This document shows positions 1 through 6,789 of a stretch of 10,220 nt of DNA, piece after piece. Within the stretch, counting starts at the first letter, position 1. Each line of letters opens with the position of its first letter. The notes below the pieces were generated by a model, which had not been told where the DNA came from, did not search any database, and saw only the letters and a program-made list of their open reading frames with translations. This DNA is from an uncultured Bacteroidales bacterium (GTDB lineage: Bacteria > Bacteroidota > Bacteroidia > Bacteroidales > P3), in assembly GCA_900319595.1 (NCBI GenBank), contig ONOZ01000123.1, forward strand, positions 1-10,220, given 5' to 3'. The position numbers and the translations under genes were made by a program.

Positions 1-1008
1 ATCACGGCTATTATCTTTTGAACTAAATACACATTGACCTTTTATGAAAGTGGATAAGATATTGAAATCTTGCAAATTATCTATAATAATAAAGTCCGCA
101 GAATCATTTTTTTGCAATAAGCCAACAGATAAACGATAATGCAAAATAGGATTCAATGAACTTGTTTGCAAAATATCCCAAATAGAAAACCCTTTTTGTA
201 ATGAGCGTTTGACTAAATCGTTTATATAATAGTTTTGTAGTTCATCAGGATGAATATCATCTGCACAAAACATGGTACTTTGCGGATATTTTTCTATAAG
301 CGGACATAATGATTCAAAATTTTTGGCTGCACTGCCCTCCCTAATAAGAATTTTCATACCCAAATGAATTTTCTCCTCTGCCTCTTGCAAAGTACGACAC
401 TCGTGGTCTGTGGATATTCCTATTTTTACATATTTCTCCAAATGCTCTCCACTAAGCATTGGAGCATGTCCATCAATTGGTTTTCCCAATTCTTTTGCTA
501 TTTGTATTTTCTTTAAAACTTCGCTATCATCATTTATTACGCCCGGGAAATTCATCATTTCTGCCAAAGCAAATACTTCATCTTTGTCAAGTAGTTTTTT
601 AATTGCATTACTTTTAATTGCAAAACCCGAAGTTTCAAAAGATGTTGCTGGAACACAACTTGGAGCGGAGAATGCAAAATAAAAATGGCACGATTTACTA
701 TTTTCAATCATAAAATTGATGCCTCGTAAGCCACAAACATTTGCTATTTCGTGCGGGTCGCAAACACAACCTATCACTCCATGTTTAACTGCTACTTTCG
801 CATAATTAGAAGGCAATAGCATACTACTTTCTATATGAACATGCGAATCTATTAAGCCCGGCATGATATATGGAGCATTTTTATCTATATTGTTTTTAGG
901 CACCATATCTACTATTTTGCCGTCCTTTATATGCAATTCGCCATCTATACTTTGTCTATTGATAACATCTAGTATATGTCCTTGTAGTCTTTTTTCGCTA
1001 TCCGCCAT
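1..1008 (-). CDS. ade: adenine deaminase, N-terminal 336 residues (runs off the left edge)
   Basis: Adenine deaminase converts adenine to hypoxanthine and ammonia in the cytoplasm (purine salvage). The reading frame is open from ATG at 1008 to base 1 without a stop. Family motifs appear in order: PGLIDSHVHIESSM (about residues 50-63, metal-binding H56 and H58), DPHEIANV (84-91), PSCVPAT followed by FETSG (116-126), IDGHAP (178-183, H181), STDHE (199-203), REGSAAKN (223-230), DDIHPDE (250-256), a Leu-Asn-Pro segment near 284-286 and ADFIIIDNL near 304-312. This order matches bacterial Ade of the amidohydrolase superfamily and not other amidohydrolases. Family members are roughly 540-600 residues, so about 200 C-terminal residues lie outside the window. 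The start is 20 bases after the stop of the universal stress protein, and no promoter is visible between them, so the two are probably co-transcribed. No Shine-Dalgarno is visible. The TTV usually seen before DPHEIAN reads IGCVC here, a modest divergence. Confidence 0.95.
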   Translation of the reverse strand, partial: MADSEKRLQGHILDVINRQSIDGELHIKDGKIVDMVPKNNIDKNAPYIMPGLIDSHVHIESSMLLPSNYAKVAVKHGVIGCVCDPHEIANVCGLRGINFMIENSKSCHFYFAFSAPSCVPATSFETSGFAIKSNAIKKLLDKDEVFALAEMMNFPGVINDDSEVLKKIQIAKELGKPIDGHAPMLSGEHLEKYVKIGISTDHECRTLQEAEEKIHLGMKILIREGSAAKNFESLCPLIEKYPQSTMFCADDIHPDELQNYYINDLVKRSLQKGFSIWDILQTSSLNPILHYRLSVGLLQKNDSADFIIIDNLQDFNILSTFIKGQCVFSSKDNSRD

Positions 1009-1028
1009 AAGTCTTTGCTACGAAATGG

Positions 1029-1883
1029 TTATAAAAATGCTACATCCATACCCGATTTTTTCAAAGGAACGCAAACAACAGGTACTTTAGCGAAACGAAC
1101 TACATCTTGAGCTCTTGGGTCGGCAGCAAAGTCTGTTGAAATATCTCTTCCCATAACTATACACAAATCGACGCCGTTGTCTTCTTCATTCATATATTTT
1201 ATAACCTCGTTAGCAAAATCTTTACTTTGAGCAAGAGTTGGCATTTTTACAACATGACACTCTACGCCTTTGGAAAGAATGAAATCCTCCGTTTTTGAAG
1301 CTGTGTATTCAAGTCTTTTACGTTGGTCAGTTTCAATTCCGTCCCAAGAACCTATAATAATGGTAATCTTTGCACCGTATTCTTTTGCCCATTTTATTGC
1401 ATTGGGTACTTTCTGACGCGAAGAAAGATTCAATTCCAAAGGAAGAAGAATATTTTTTATAGGTTTAGGCTCTATATTGACGGCAACAGTCATCAAAGGT
1501 ATCTCGGCCGTACGAATAAGTTTGTGTGTATTGGCACCTATAGTATTAAGCCCTGTATTAGAAGTTCCAACAACTAACAAATCTATTGCATTGGCTTGGA
1601 TAAATCTGTTTATCTCACCCGTAATTCTACCTTTGCGAATATAAGGAGTAACCTCCAACCCATAAAGAGTTTTAATATTTTTTTTAAGTTCTGCAAAATG
1701 AAGTTTTTGCACGTCCTCTTGCACCTCTTGTTGTCCTAATAACTTGCCAAAGAAACCAATATCTTCGCTAACGTGTAGTAGAGAATAGTTTGTATCGGAG
1801 TCTTTGAACATAAACTTGCAAAATTTTAGACAAGCATTCAAACTCAAATCATTAAAATCCGTTGTTATCAAAACATTTTTCAT
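1029..1883 (-). CDS. tandem-domain universal stress protein (UspA family)
   Basis: This is a cytoplasmic protein of 284 residues made of two Usp folds. Domain 1 covers about residues 1-136: it starts with the typical KNVLITTDF strand, has LLHVSE at 35-40 and DLLVVGTSNTG at 101-111, and ends with the IPLMTVAV strand. Domain 2 covers about 142-275: KNILLPLELN, then VDLCIVMGRD, then VPVVCVPL. Single-domain Usp proteins are about 140-150 residues, so this is the double form often seen in Bacteroidota. ATP-binding Usp proteins carry a Gly-x2-Gly-x9-Gly-Ser/Thr loop. Domain 1 has only a partial version (GTSNTG followed by GANTH), and domain 2 has none (GRDISTDF), so nucleotide binding is doubtful. 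The ATG at 1883 has a rare SD-like AAGGAA upstream and a good Bacteroidota promoter. The adenine deaminase gene follows after 20 bases. The Usp assignment is firm; the physiological role (stress survival) is only known for the family in general. Confidence 0.9.
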   Translation of the reverse strand: MKNVLITTDFNDLSLNACLKFCKFMFKDSDTNYSLLHVSEDIGFFGKLLGQQEVQEDVQKLHFAELKKNIKTLYGLEVTPYIRKGRITGEINRFIQANAIDLLVVGTSNTGLNTIGANTHKLIRTAEIPLMTVAVNIEPKPIKNILLPLELNLSSRQKVPNAIKWAKEYGAKITIIIGSWDGIETDQRKRLEYTASKTEDFILSKGVECHVVKMPTLAQSKDFANEVIKYMNEEDNGVDLCIVMGRDISTDFAADPRAQDVVRFAKVPVVCVPLKKSGMDVAFL

Positions 1884-1888
1884 AATAT

Positions 1889-1894
1889 TTCCTT
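1889..1894 (-). promoter_or_regulatory. SD-like ribosome binding site of the universal stress protein gene
   Basis: On the minus strand AAGGAA stands 5 bases before the ATG at 1883. None of the other genes in this window has a comparable purine-rich site, which fits the weak use of Shine-Dalgarno sequences in Bacteroidota. It supports the start at 1883. It could be chance. Confidence 0.5.
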
Positions 1895-1922
1895 GCCGTT
1901 TGTATTATATTATTTGCATTTG

Positions 1923-1954
1923 CAAAGATAAAAAATAATTTTTACTTTATACAA
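1923..1954 (-). promoter_or_regulatory. Bacteroidota sigma-ABfr-type promoter for the usp-ade unit
   Basis: The minus strand carries TATCTTTG (1930-1923), an exact match to the Bacteroidota -7 consensus TAnnTTTG, with TTG (1954-1952) 21 bases upstream as the -33 element. The expected transcript start, near 1917, leaves a leader of about 35 bases before the ATG at 1883. Confidence 0.7.
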
Positions 1955-2009
1955 GAATTTAGGATTATTTTCTTTCCTTACCATTTCTTATGGACAAATA
2001 GTTGTCAAT

Positions 2010-2053
2010 AAAAAAGAGTTAGGATAAGCAGTAAAAACTATCCTATCCTAACT
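2010..2053 (-). terminator. intrinsic terminator of the T9SS cargo gene
   Basis: On the minus strand a perfect 10-base inverted repeat (AGTTAGGATA at 2053-2044, TATCCTAACT at 2026-2017) with a 17-base loop is followed at once by C and a run of six T. It begins about 28 bases after the stop codon at 2081-2083. On the plus strand the hairpin has no T run, so it is oriented for minus-strand transcripts. The stem has few GC pairs, which is normal for this AT-rich genome. With the usp promoter, it accounts for most of the 1884-2080 gap. Confidence 0.8.
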
Positions 2054-2080
2054 TAATGTTGTTTAAAACAGACTTGACGA

Positions 2081-4858
2081 CTATTTTATTATAAGTTTTT
2101 CGACAAATCTTTGCTTTTGATTTTGTACTGTTATGTAATATACTCCTGTTGCAAGATTAGAAGTATTTATCTTTATTAACTTGTCGTTATTTGTAAGTGT
2201 TTGAGTACTCAATATTCTACCTTGCATATCTATGATATGGATTTGAGATTTTTCCATCAAACCATCAACAAGTAAAGTGGTATATTCTTTTGCAGGATTA
2301 GGATAAATAAGTATTTGTGTATTATTGTCTGCATTTTGCAATCCTACGTTTGAAGATACAAATTTTAAGATGTTACTATATACCTTTACTCCGTCCGATA
2401 GTTTTGCATAGGCTCTTGTTTCGTACTCGGTATTCGCAACTAAATCTGTCAAACTTTTTTCTATTTTAGCTAAAGCAAAGTCCAAAGTCTCGCCTTTGAC
2501 AGTAATACCTTCCTTCTTCAAATCTTCTTCCGAATAAAGGGTCATATCGCTACTCTCACATGGAGCCTCTATCCAATCTTTGTCTGTTGCTTGTTTGTAT
2601 TCAAATCCCAGAGATATTACATCACTACGATTAGATTCCCTTGGTATTACATAGGCTCCAAGTTTAGTAATACCTCCCTCTTTAATAGGTGTTGTCTGCA
2701 TTACTTGAGGGCGGTAGCGTTCTCCTACTGTGCTATGTAGGAATGTAAGACTTACCCAATCTGAATAAACGGTGTCATCTGCAGCTCTAACAAAGCGATT
2801 TCTTATATACGCGGTATGTTCTCCAAATGAAACATTCTCAAGTGTAATATCATTATATGAAATATTTCCTTCGTCTTCGTTGTACAGGTCTAATGAAATG
2901 ATAGCACCATCATCTAACTTAACCTGGCTCAGATTAGCATTACTCCATAAAAGGTTAACAGCATTTTCCCCAGATAGAGAATACTCTGCCTCTATTGGAG
3001 TATATGCATTATAGAAATCATCGTTTTCTGCTTTAATTGTAATGTTAGAAAGGGTTATACGTGTATCGTAAGCATCAAATAAACTTTGAATGATATTCTT
3101 TGCCATATCTGCCATATCATCTCTTATCATCTTCGAATATATGAAAGCTTGTTCCCATATAAGCCCTAATGTAAGTACCTTGCCTGGTGCAGGTGCTGGA
3201 TTCTCTATGGTTATTCTTATCTTGCCATCATAGTTGTTTATCTCCCTTGCACCATTAAAATATAAATAGTCAGTAAAAGAAGTTAACGCTTTTGATTCGT
3301 CTAACTCTCCCTCTTGTACAACAATATGCAATCTTGTCAAATACATTCTATCTAACATTGGCATTCCTCCGATGTGTGCATCACATTCAAACGTAATGTA
3401 TTTGTTTTCACCAGCCACTATACTCTTGTATGCAAAAGGAAAAGTATGGATTTCATATTGAGAAAACGATTTGTCCTTACCATTATCAGATAGATACAAA
3501 GTATTACTACTTTCATCTTTGCACCAATTTACGTCGCCATTAGTGAAAACCCACTCGTCTTGACTATCCATTGTAGCATTATACGGCAAAGAAGATGGTT
3601 GAGGAATATCTTTTGCATTTGTAACAAAATTTGCTACACCTTCATTATCATAAATTATTTCATCGTCTTGATTAACCGTATATGCAGTATAGTCATAATA
3701 TGTGGCTGACTCCAAATTTCCTACCTCAACACTAAACGAGTTATATAATGTATCTATATCCTCATCTTTAGCATCAATATTTGTCCAAGGTGCATTCTTA
3801 TCATAAGAAGGTTTGTACGCAACACCAACTTTCTTTGCTTTATAAAAATCAAACTCTTTATAATATCCCATTATCTGAACTTGATTAGCATTAAGCTTAC
3901 CTACGTAAGAATGATTTACAGTAGGATTGTAATCAAATACAAATTCAAAAGGTGTCCATTGCGACCATCTTGAATCTTTTTGCTCCTGTACGAATAACGT
4001 ATATTTATTGCCTTTTTCTAAGTTTTTAGCCTCAAATTGTGTATCTGTACAAGTTTCTACTGTCCCATTTTCACCAAGTTTGACTTGCCATAAAGTTCCA
4101 TTATCACCGGCCTCCCATCCAATACCAGCAGATGTTTTCGTCAGAGGCTCGAAGAAGAAGTCTTCTGGAGGAAAAACGAATATTTCATTTTCAGGTGTTT
4201 CATAGACCTTTACATTAGAAATGATTGGAGCAGGATTACTTCCATAGCCAGCATCATTTTGCCAGCAGAATGCCAATAAGATGTTTTGACTAGGTTGTTC
4301 GTCGCCCATATTAACAGTAGGTCTTTTTATTTGCATTGAAACCTTACCTTTGTAATAAGCTATACTATAGCCATCTTTGAATCTACCAGTATATTCTGTA
4401 TCATAAGAAGAGAAAGGAGATGAATAAGTGAAGCCTGTAGTCGCTTCTAACTCATCTTTTAAATCAGGATTGCTTCCACCACTCGCAAGCAAGAATACCT
4501 TCAAAAAGTCATAGTCTGTTTCTCCTGCAACATCAATGTCAAAAGTTACGGTAATCATTTCCACGTCCTTTGCTACGTCTTTGAATTCTCTGCAAGCGAA
4601 AACTCTTGAGATGGCTTCATTATCATACGTTCCAGCAGTTGTTCTATCTGAGGAAATATACAACTTCAGTTCACTTTCTCCGTCAGGCTTGCCAATGTGC
4701 CATACATTGACACATTCTCCGTTGAGAAGTGTCCAATCCGCATGGTCTGCAAATTGGTTGCAATCATAAGGAAGTGTTGTTGGGTTTTGTGCTGATGTAA
4801 CATTGACAAACAAGCAAGTTACAATAGCAGCAAGCATTGAAAATAAAATCTTTCTCAT
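2081..4858 (-). CDS. large secreted T9SS cargo protein with repeated adhesin-like and fibronectin III-like modules
   Basis: This 925-residue protein is predicted to be exported by Sec and then moved to the cell surface or medium by the type IX system. Residues 1-23 form a signal peptide (basic RK start, hydrophobic core, likely cleavage after Ala23 in TSAQ). About 29-222 resembles a cleaved-adhesin or choice-of-anchor-J beta-sandwich (LPYD, DWTLLNG, NVWHIG, LYIS). A fibronectin III-like domain follows at about 230-308 (GIGWEAG, YTLFVQE), and another beta domain at about 318-415. A second anchor-J-like module lies at about 424-612 (LPYN, EWVFTNGDVNWCK, LYLSDNG), then two more FN3-like segments at about 620-707 and 715-835. 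Residues about 848-925 are a type A sorting domain: IYPNPA, IIDMQGRIL, LATGVYYITV and a basic KLIIK end. No protease or glycosidase motif is visible, so adhesion or matrix binding is the best guess, not a demonstrated role. The gene has its own promoter and terminator and appears monocistronic. Confidence 0.9.
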   Translation of the reverse strand: MRKILFSMLAAIVTCLFVNVTSAQNPTTLPYDCNQFADHADWTLLNGECVNVWHIGKPDGESELKLYISSDRTTAGTYDNEAISRVFACREFKDVAKDVEMITVTFDIDVAGETDYDFLKVFLLASGGSNPDLKDELEATTGFTYSSPFSSYDTEYTGRFKDGYSIAYYKGKVSMQIKRPTVNMGDEQPSQNILLAFCWQNDAGYGSNPAPIISNVKVYETPENEIFVFPPEDFFFEPLTKTSAGIGWEAGDNGTLWQVKLGENGTVETCTDTQFEAKNLEKGNKYTLFVQEQKDSRWSQWTPFEFVFDYNPTVNHSYVGKLNANQVQIMGYYKEFDFYKAKKVGVAYKPSYDKNAPWTNIDAKDEDIDTLYNSFSVEVGNLESATYYDYTAYTVNQDDEIIYDNEGVANFVTNAKDIPQPSSLPYNATMDSQDEWVFTNGDVNWCKDESSNTLYLSDNGKDKSFSQYEIHTFPFAYKSIVAGENKYITFECDAHIGGMPMLDRMYLTRLHIVVQEGELDESKALTSFTDYLYFNGAREINNYDGKIRITIENPAPAPGKVLTLGLIWEQAFIYSKMIRDDMADMAKNIIQSLFDAYDTRITLSNITIKAENDDFYNAYTPIEAEYSLSGENAVNLLWSNANLSQVKLDDGAIISLDLYNEDEGNISYNDITLENVSFGEHTAYIRNRFVRAADDTVYSDWVSLTFLHSTVGERYRPQVMQTTPIKEGGITKLGAYVIPRESNRSDVISLGFEYKQATDKDWIEAPCESSDMTLYSEEDLKKEGITVKGETLDFALAKIEKSLTDLVANTEYETRAYAKLSDGVKVYSNILKFVSSNVGLQNADNNTQILIYPNPAKEYTTLLVDGLMEKSQIHIIDMQGRILSTQTLTNNDKLIKINTSNLATGVYYITVQNQKQRFVEKLIIK

Positions 4859-4889
4859 AGTATGTCATGTTTTTGGTTAATAATTTTTG

Positions 4890-4922
4890 CAAATATACAA
4901 AATTAAAATAATAACTTCCAAA
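4890..4922 (-). promoter_or_regulatory. Bacteroidota promoter of the T9SS cargo gene
   Basis: The minus strand shows TATATTTG at 4897-4890, an exact TAnnTTTG match, and TTTG at 4922-4919 as -33 element with a 21-base spacer. The predicted leader before the ATG at 4858 is about 25-28 bases. I see no hairpin terminator for the upstream glutaminase gene in 4923-4991, so some readthrough from it is possible. Confidence 0.7.
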
Positions 4923-4991
4923 TTTTTTTTAAGTTTTTTCGTTTGGAATGATATTTATCTATACTATATAATCAAAGTTACATAAGATTTA

Positions 4992-5912
4992 CTAAAATAT
5001 GGACTCTTTTGTTTCGGTCGTTAAGAGTTCCAAAAATTTCATACCCACAACAGAATTGCCTTTGTCGTTTAGTCGTGGGGAGAATACCGTAACTGCATAT
5101 CTTTGTGGGTATATTGCAGATATTCCTCCGCCAACTCCACTCTTGCCGGGCAGACCTACCAAATATGAAAATTCGCCAGATTCATCATAAAACCCACAAG
5201 TTTGCATTATGGCGTTAATTCTTTTTACTTGAGAAGCTGTTAAATGGACGTTTTTGTAGTTAAATTCTTTCGTATGGTCTGCAAAACACAGAAAAGCTTG
5301 TGACAATTCGCTACAACTCATTTCTACGCTACACATCAACAGATAAAATTGCAAAACTTGTTCTATATCATTTTTTATATTGTTATGATATTTCAACAAA
5401 TTTGTAATGGCTGCATTTAAATAACTTTGTCCTCGCTCCGATTGTGCAACCAAATGATTGTAATTAACGTTTTGACTGTTAGATATTAGGCGTACAAATT
5501 CTATAAATTCATTCTCAGGATTTTGCAAATGAGATAAAAGTACGTCTGCCACAACAATTGCACCTGCATTGATAAAAGGATTTCGTGGTATGCCTTTTTC
5601 TAATTCTAATTGTACCAGCGAATTAAATGATGTGCCAGAGGGTTCTTTTCCCATACGTTGCCACAAAATGTCTTTCTCCAAAGCAAACGCCATAGCCAAA
5701 GAAAAAACCTTTGAAATACTTTGAATAGAAAACTTTTCTTCTGCTTGACCTATTGCATATTCTTTGCCATCTAATGTTTTCAAACAAACGCCAACTTGAT
5801 TTGGATTAACTTTTGCCAATGCGGGTATGTAATCTGCTTGTTTTCCTTCATTGACAAACGGTAATACCTTATTATATATATTTTCTATTATTGTTTGGTA
5901 GTCCATATTCAT
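4992..5912 (-). CDS. glsA: glutaminase A (serine-dependent, beta-lactamase-like fold)
   Basis: Glutaminase hydrolyses L-glutamine to L-glutamate and ammonia in the cytoplasm. The protein is 306 residues, the usual size for bacterial GlsA. It has FSIQSISKVF at 61-70, containing the catalytic Ser-x-x-Lys (S65, K68); GIPRNPFINAGAI at 107-119; the NYNH and RGQSYLNAA segments around 150-168; and the C-terminal KSGVGGGI at 257-264. These are diagnostic of the family. The annotated start is ATG at 5912; a second ATG at 5906 is equally possible and would remove only two residues. A promoter lies just upstream, in the region shared with the divergent nitroreductase-family gene. In some bacteria glutaminase contributes to acid resistance together with glutamate decarboxylase or a GABA antiporter; neither is in the window, so nitrogen supply is the simpler reading. 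Confidence 0.96.
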   Translation of the reverse strand: MNMDYQTIIENIYNKVLPFVNEGKQADYIPALAKVNPNQVGVCLKTLDGKEYAIGQAEEKFSIQSISKVFSLAMAFALEKDILWQRMGKEPSGTSFNSLVQLELEKGIPRNPFINAGAIVVADVLLSHLQNPENEFIEFVRLISNSQNVNYNHLVAQSERGQSYLNAAITNLLKYHNNIKNDIEQVLQFYLLMCSVEMSCSELSQAFLCFADHTKEFNYKNVHLTASQVKRINAIMQTCGFYDESGEFSYLVGLPGKSGVGGGISAIYPQRYAVTVFSPRLNDKGNSVVGMKFLELLTTETKESIF

Positions 5913-5932
5913 TTCTATTATTTATGGTTTTG

Positions 5933-5961
5933 CAAAATTACAAAAAATATATGATACTCAA
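5933..5961 (-). promoter_or_regulatory. Bacteroidota promoter of glsA
   Basis: The minus strand has TAATTTTG at 5940-5933, matching TAnnTTTG, and TTG at 5961-5959 with an 18-base spacer, slightly shorter than usual. The predicted leader is about 15-18 bases. Confidence 0.6.
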
Positions 5962-5966
5962 TGCCC

Positions 5967-5981
5967 ATATATTCAATATAT
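5967..5981. repeat. 7-base perfect inverted repeat in the divergent promoter region
   Basis: ATATATT and AATATAT flank a single central C (5974), giving a 15-base palindrome. It lies just upstream of the glsA -33 element and overlaps the first -7 box of the plus-strand promoter, which is where an operator could act on both genes. Only A and T pair, so chance occurrence in such AT-rich DNA is quite possible. Confidence 0.3.
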
Positions 5982-5994
5982 TTTTGTACCTTTG
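5979..5994 (+). promoter_or_regulatory. tandem -7 boxes upstream of the nitroreductase-family gene
   Basis: Two consecutive matches to TAnnTTTG lie back to back: TATTTTTG (5979-5986) and TACCTTTG (5987-5994). No TTG -33 element is seen at the proper distance from either. The second box would start transcription near 6000, leaving a short leader of about 17 bases before the ATG at 6018. This is the only convincing plus-strand promoter in the window, so it may drive all five plus-strand genes. Confidence 0.6.
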
Positions 5995-6017
5995 CAAAAA
6001 TTTAAGTACAAGTGGCT

Positions 6018-6773
6018 ATGAAAGATTTCTTACAGGAGAGAAAAACTATTAGAAAATATAAAAAAGAACACATTTCGCAAGAAACTTTGGATTATATTTT
6101 AAAAGCAGGTATTCGTGCCTCTAATTGTGGTAATATGCAATTGTATTCTTTCATCATAACCAAAGACGAGGACAAGAAAAAGGCATATGCTCCTTTGCAT
6201 TTCAATCAACCAATGGTTACACAGGCAGATGTTGTTGTTACTGTGTGTGCAGATGTCAATCGTTTTAATCATTGGTGCGAAATAAACGGTGCAGACAAAA
6301 GTCTTAACAATTTTCTATTTCTTAACATAGCAACTATTGACGCCACCATTGCAGCACAAGCAATCACAACGGCAGCAGAAAGCAAAGGGTTGGGTGTTTG
6401 TTGGTTAGGAACGGTAAATTATATGGCAGACGAGATAAGTAAATTTCTTAATCTACCAAACGGAGTTGTTCCTGTTGCTTGTTTGACGATAGGTGTGCCA
6501 GATGAAAATCCAGAATTGACTGAGCGTTTGCCTTTGTCGGCTATTGTTCATAACGAGGAATATAAAGACTATGACGACAAGGCGATAAAAGAAATGTATA
6601 AGCAAATAGAAGAAAATCCTACCAATATTCAATATGTAAAAGAGAATAATAAAGAAAATCTTGCACAAGTTTTTTCGGAAATTCGCTATGGTCGCAAAGG
6701 CAATGAGGAGTTTTCAAAAAATTATAAGGAATTTATAAATCAAAACTTCTTAGATAAGAATTGTCAATTATAG
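6018..6773 (+). CDS. FMN-dependent nitroreductase / NAD(P)H-flavin oxidoreductase family protein
   Basis: This cytoplasmic flavoprotein (251 residues from this ATG) belongs to the nitroreductase superfamily, close in layout to the NfsA/FRP group. These enzymes move electrons from NAD(P)H via bound FMN to nitroaromatics, quinones or free flavin; the true substrate cannot be read from sequence. Visible signatures are ERKTIRKYK (7-15, FMN phosphate contact region), RASNCGNMQLYSF (33-45), GLGVCWLG (124-131) and RLPLSAIVH (170-178, compare RLPLEAVVH in relatives). About 70 charged C-terminal residues follow, as in longer family members. An in-frame GTG at 6012 would add two residues (to give M-A-M-K); ATG at 6018 is preferred because it is the commoner start codon. 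The chorismate synthase homologue begins 16 bases after the stop, so the two are very likely co-transcribed. A role as reduced-flavin supplier to that enzyme is inference only. Confidence 0.92.
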   Translation: MKDFLQERKTIRKYKKEHISQETLDYILKAGIRASNCGNMQLYSFIITKDEDKKKAYAPLHFNQPMVTQADVVVTVCADVNRFNHWCEINGADKSLNNFLFLNIATIDATIAAQAITTAAESKGLGVCWLGTVNYMADEISKFLNLPNGVVPVACLTIGVPDENPELTERLPLSAIVHNEEYKDYDDKAIKEMYKQIEENPTNIQYVKENNKENLAQVFSEIRYGRKGNEEFSKNYKEFINQNFLDKNCQL

Positions 6774-6789
6774 CCTAAAACTATCCCTT

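Noticed and set aside
410..1090. Two open frames of 90 and 75 codons on the plus strand (410-682, 863-1090)
   Set aside because: Both run antisense to adenine deaminase, the second also reaching into the end of the universal stress protein gene. These minus-strand genes carry clear family motifs, and the composition of the antisense frames reflects them.
1884..2080. Possible small RNA or riboswitch in the gap between the stress protein and the T9SS gene
   Set aside because: The hairpin at 2017-2053 is well explained as the terminator of the T9SS gene, and the rest holds the usp promoter. No further conserved RNA structure is seen.
4992..5912. Glutaminase as part of a Gad-type acid resistance island
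   Set aside because: No glutamate decarboxylase or amino-acid antiporter is present on either side within the window.
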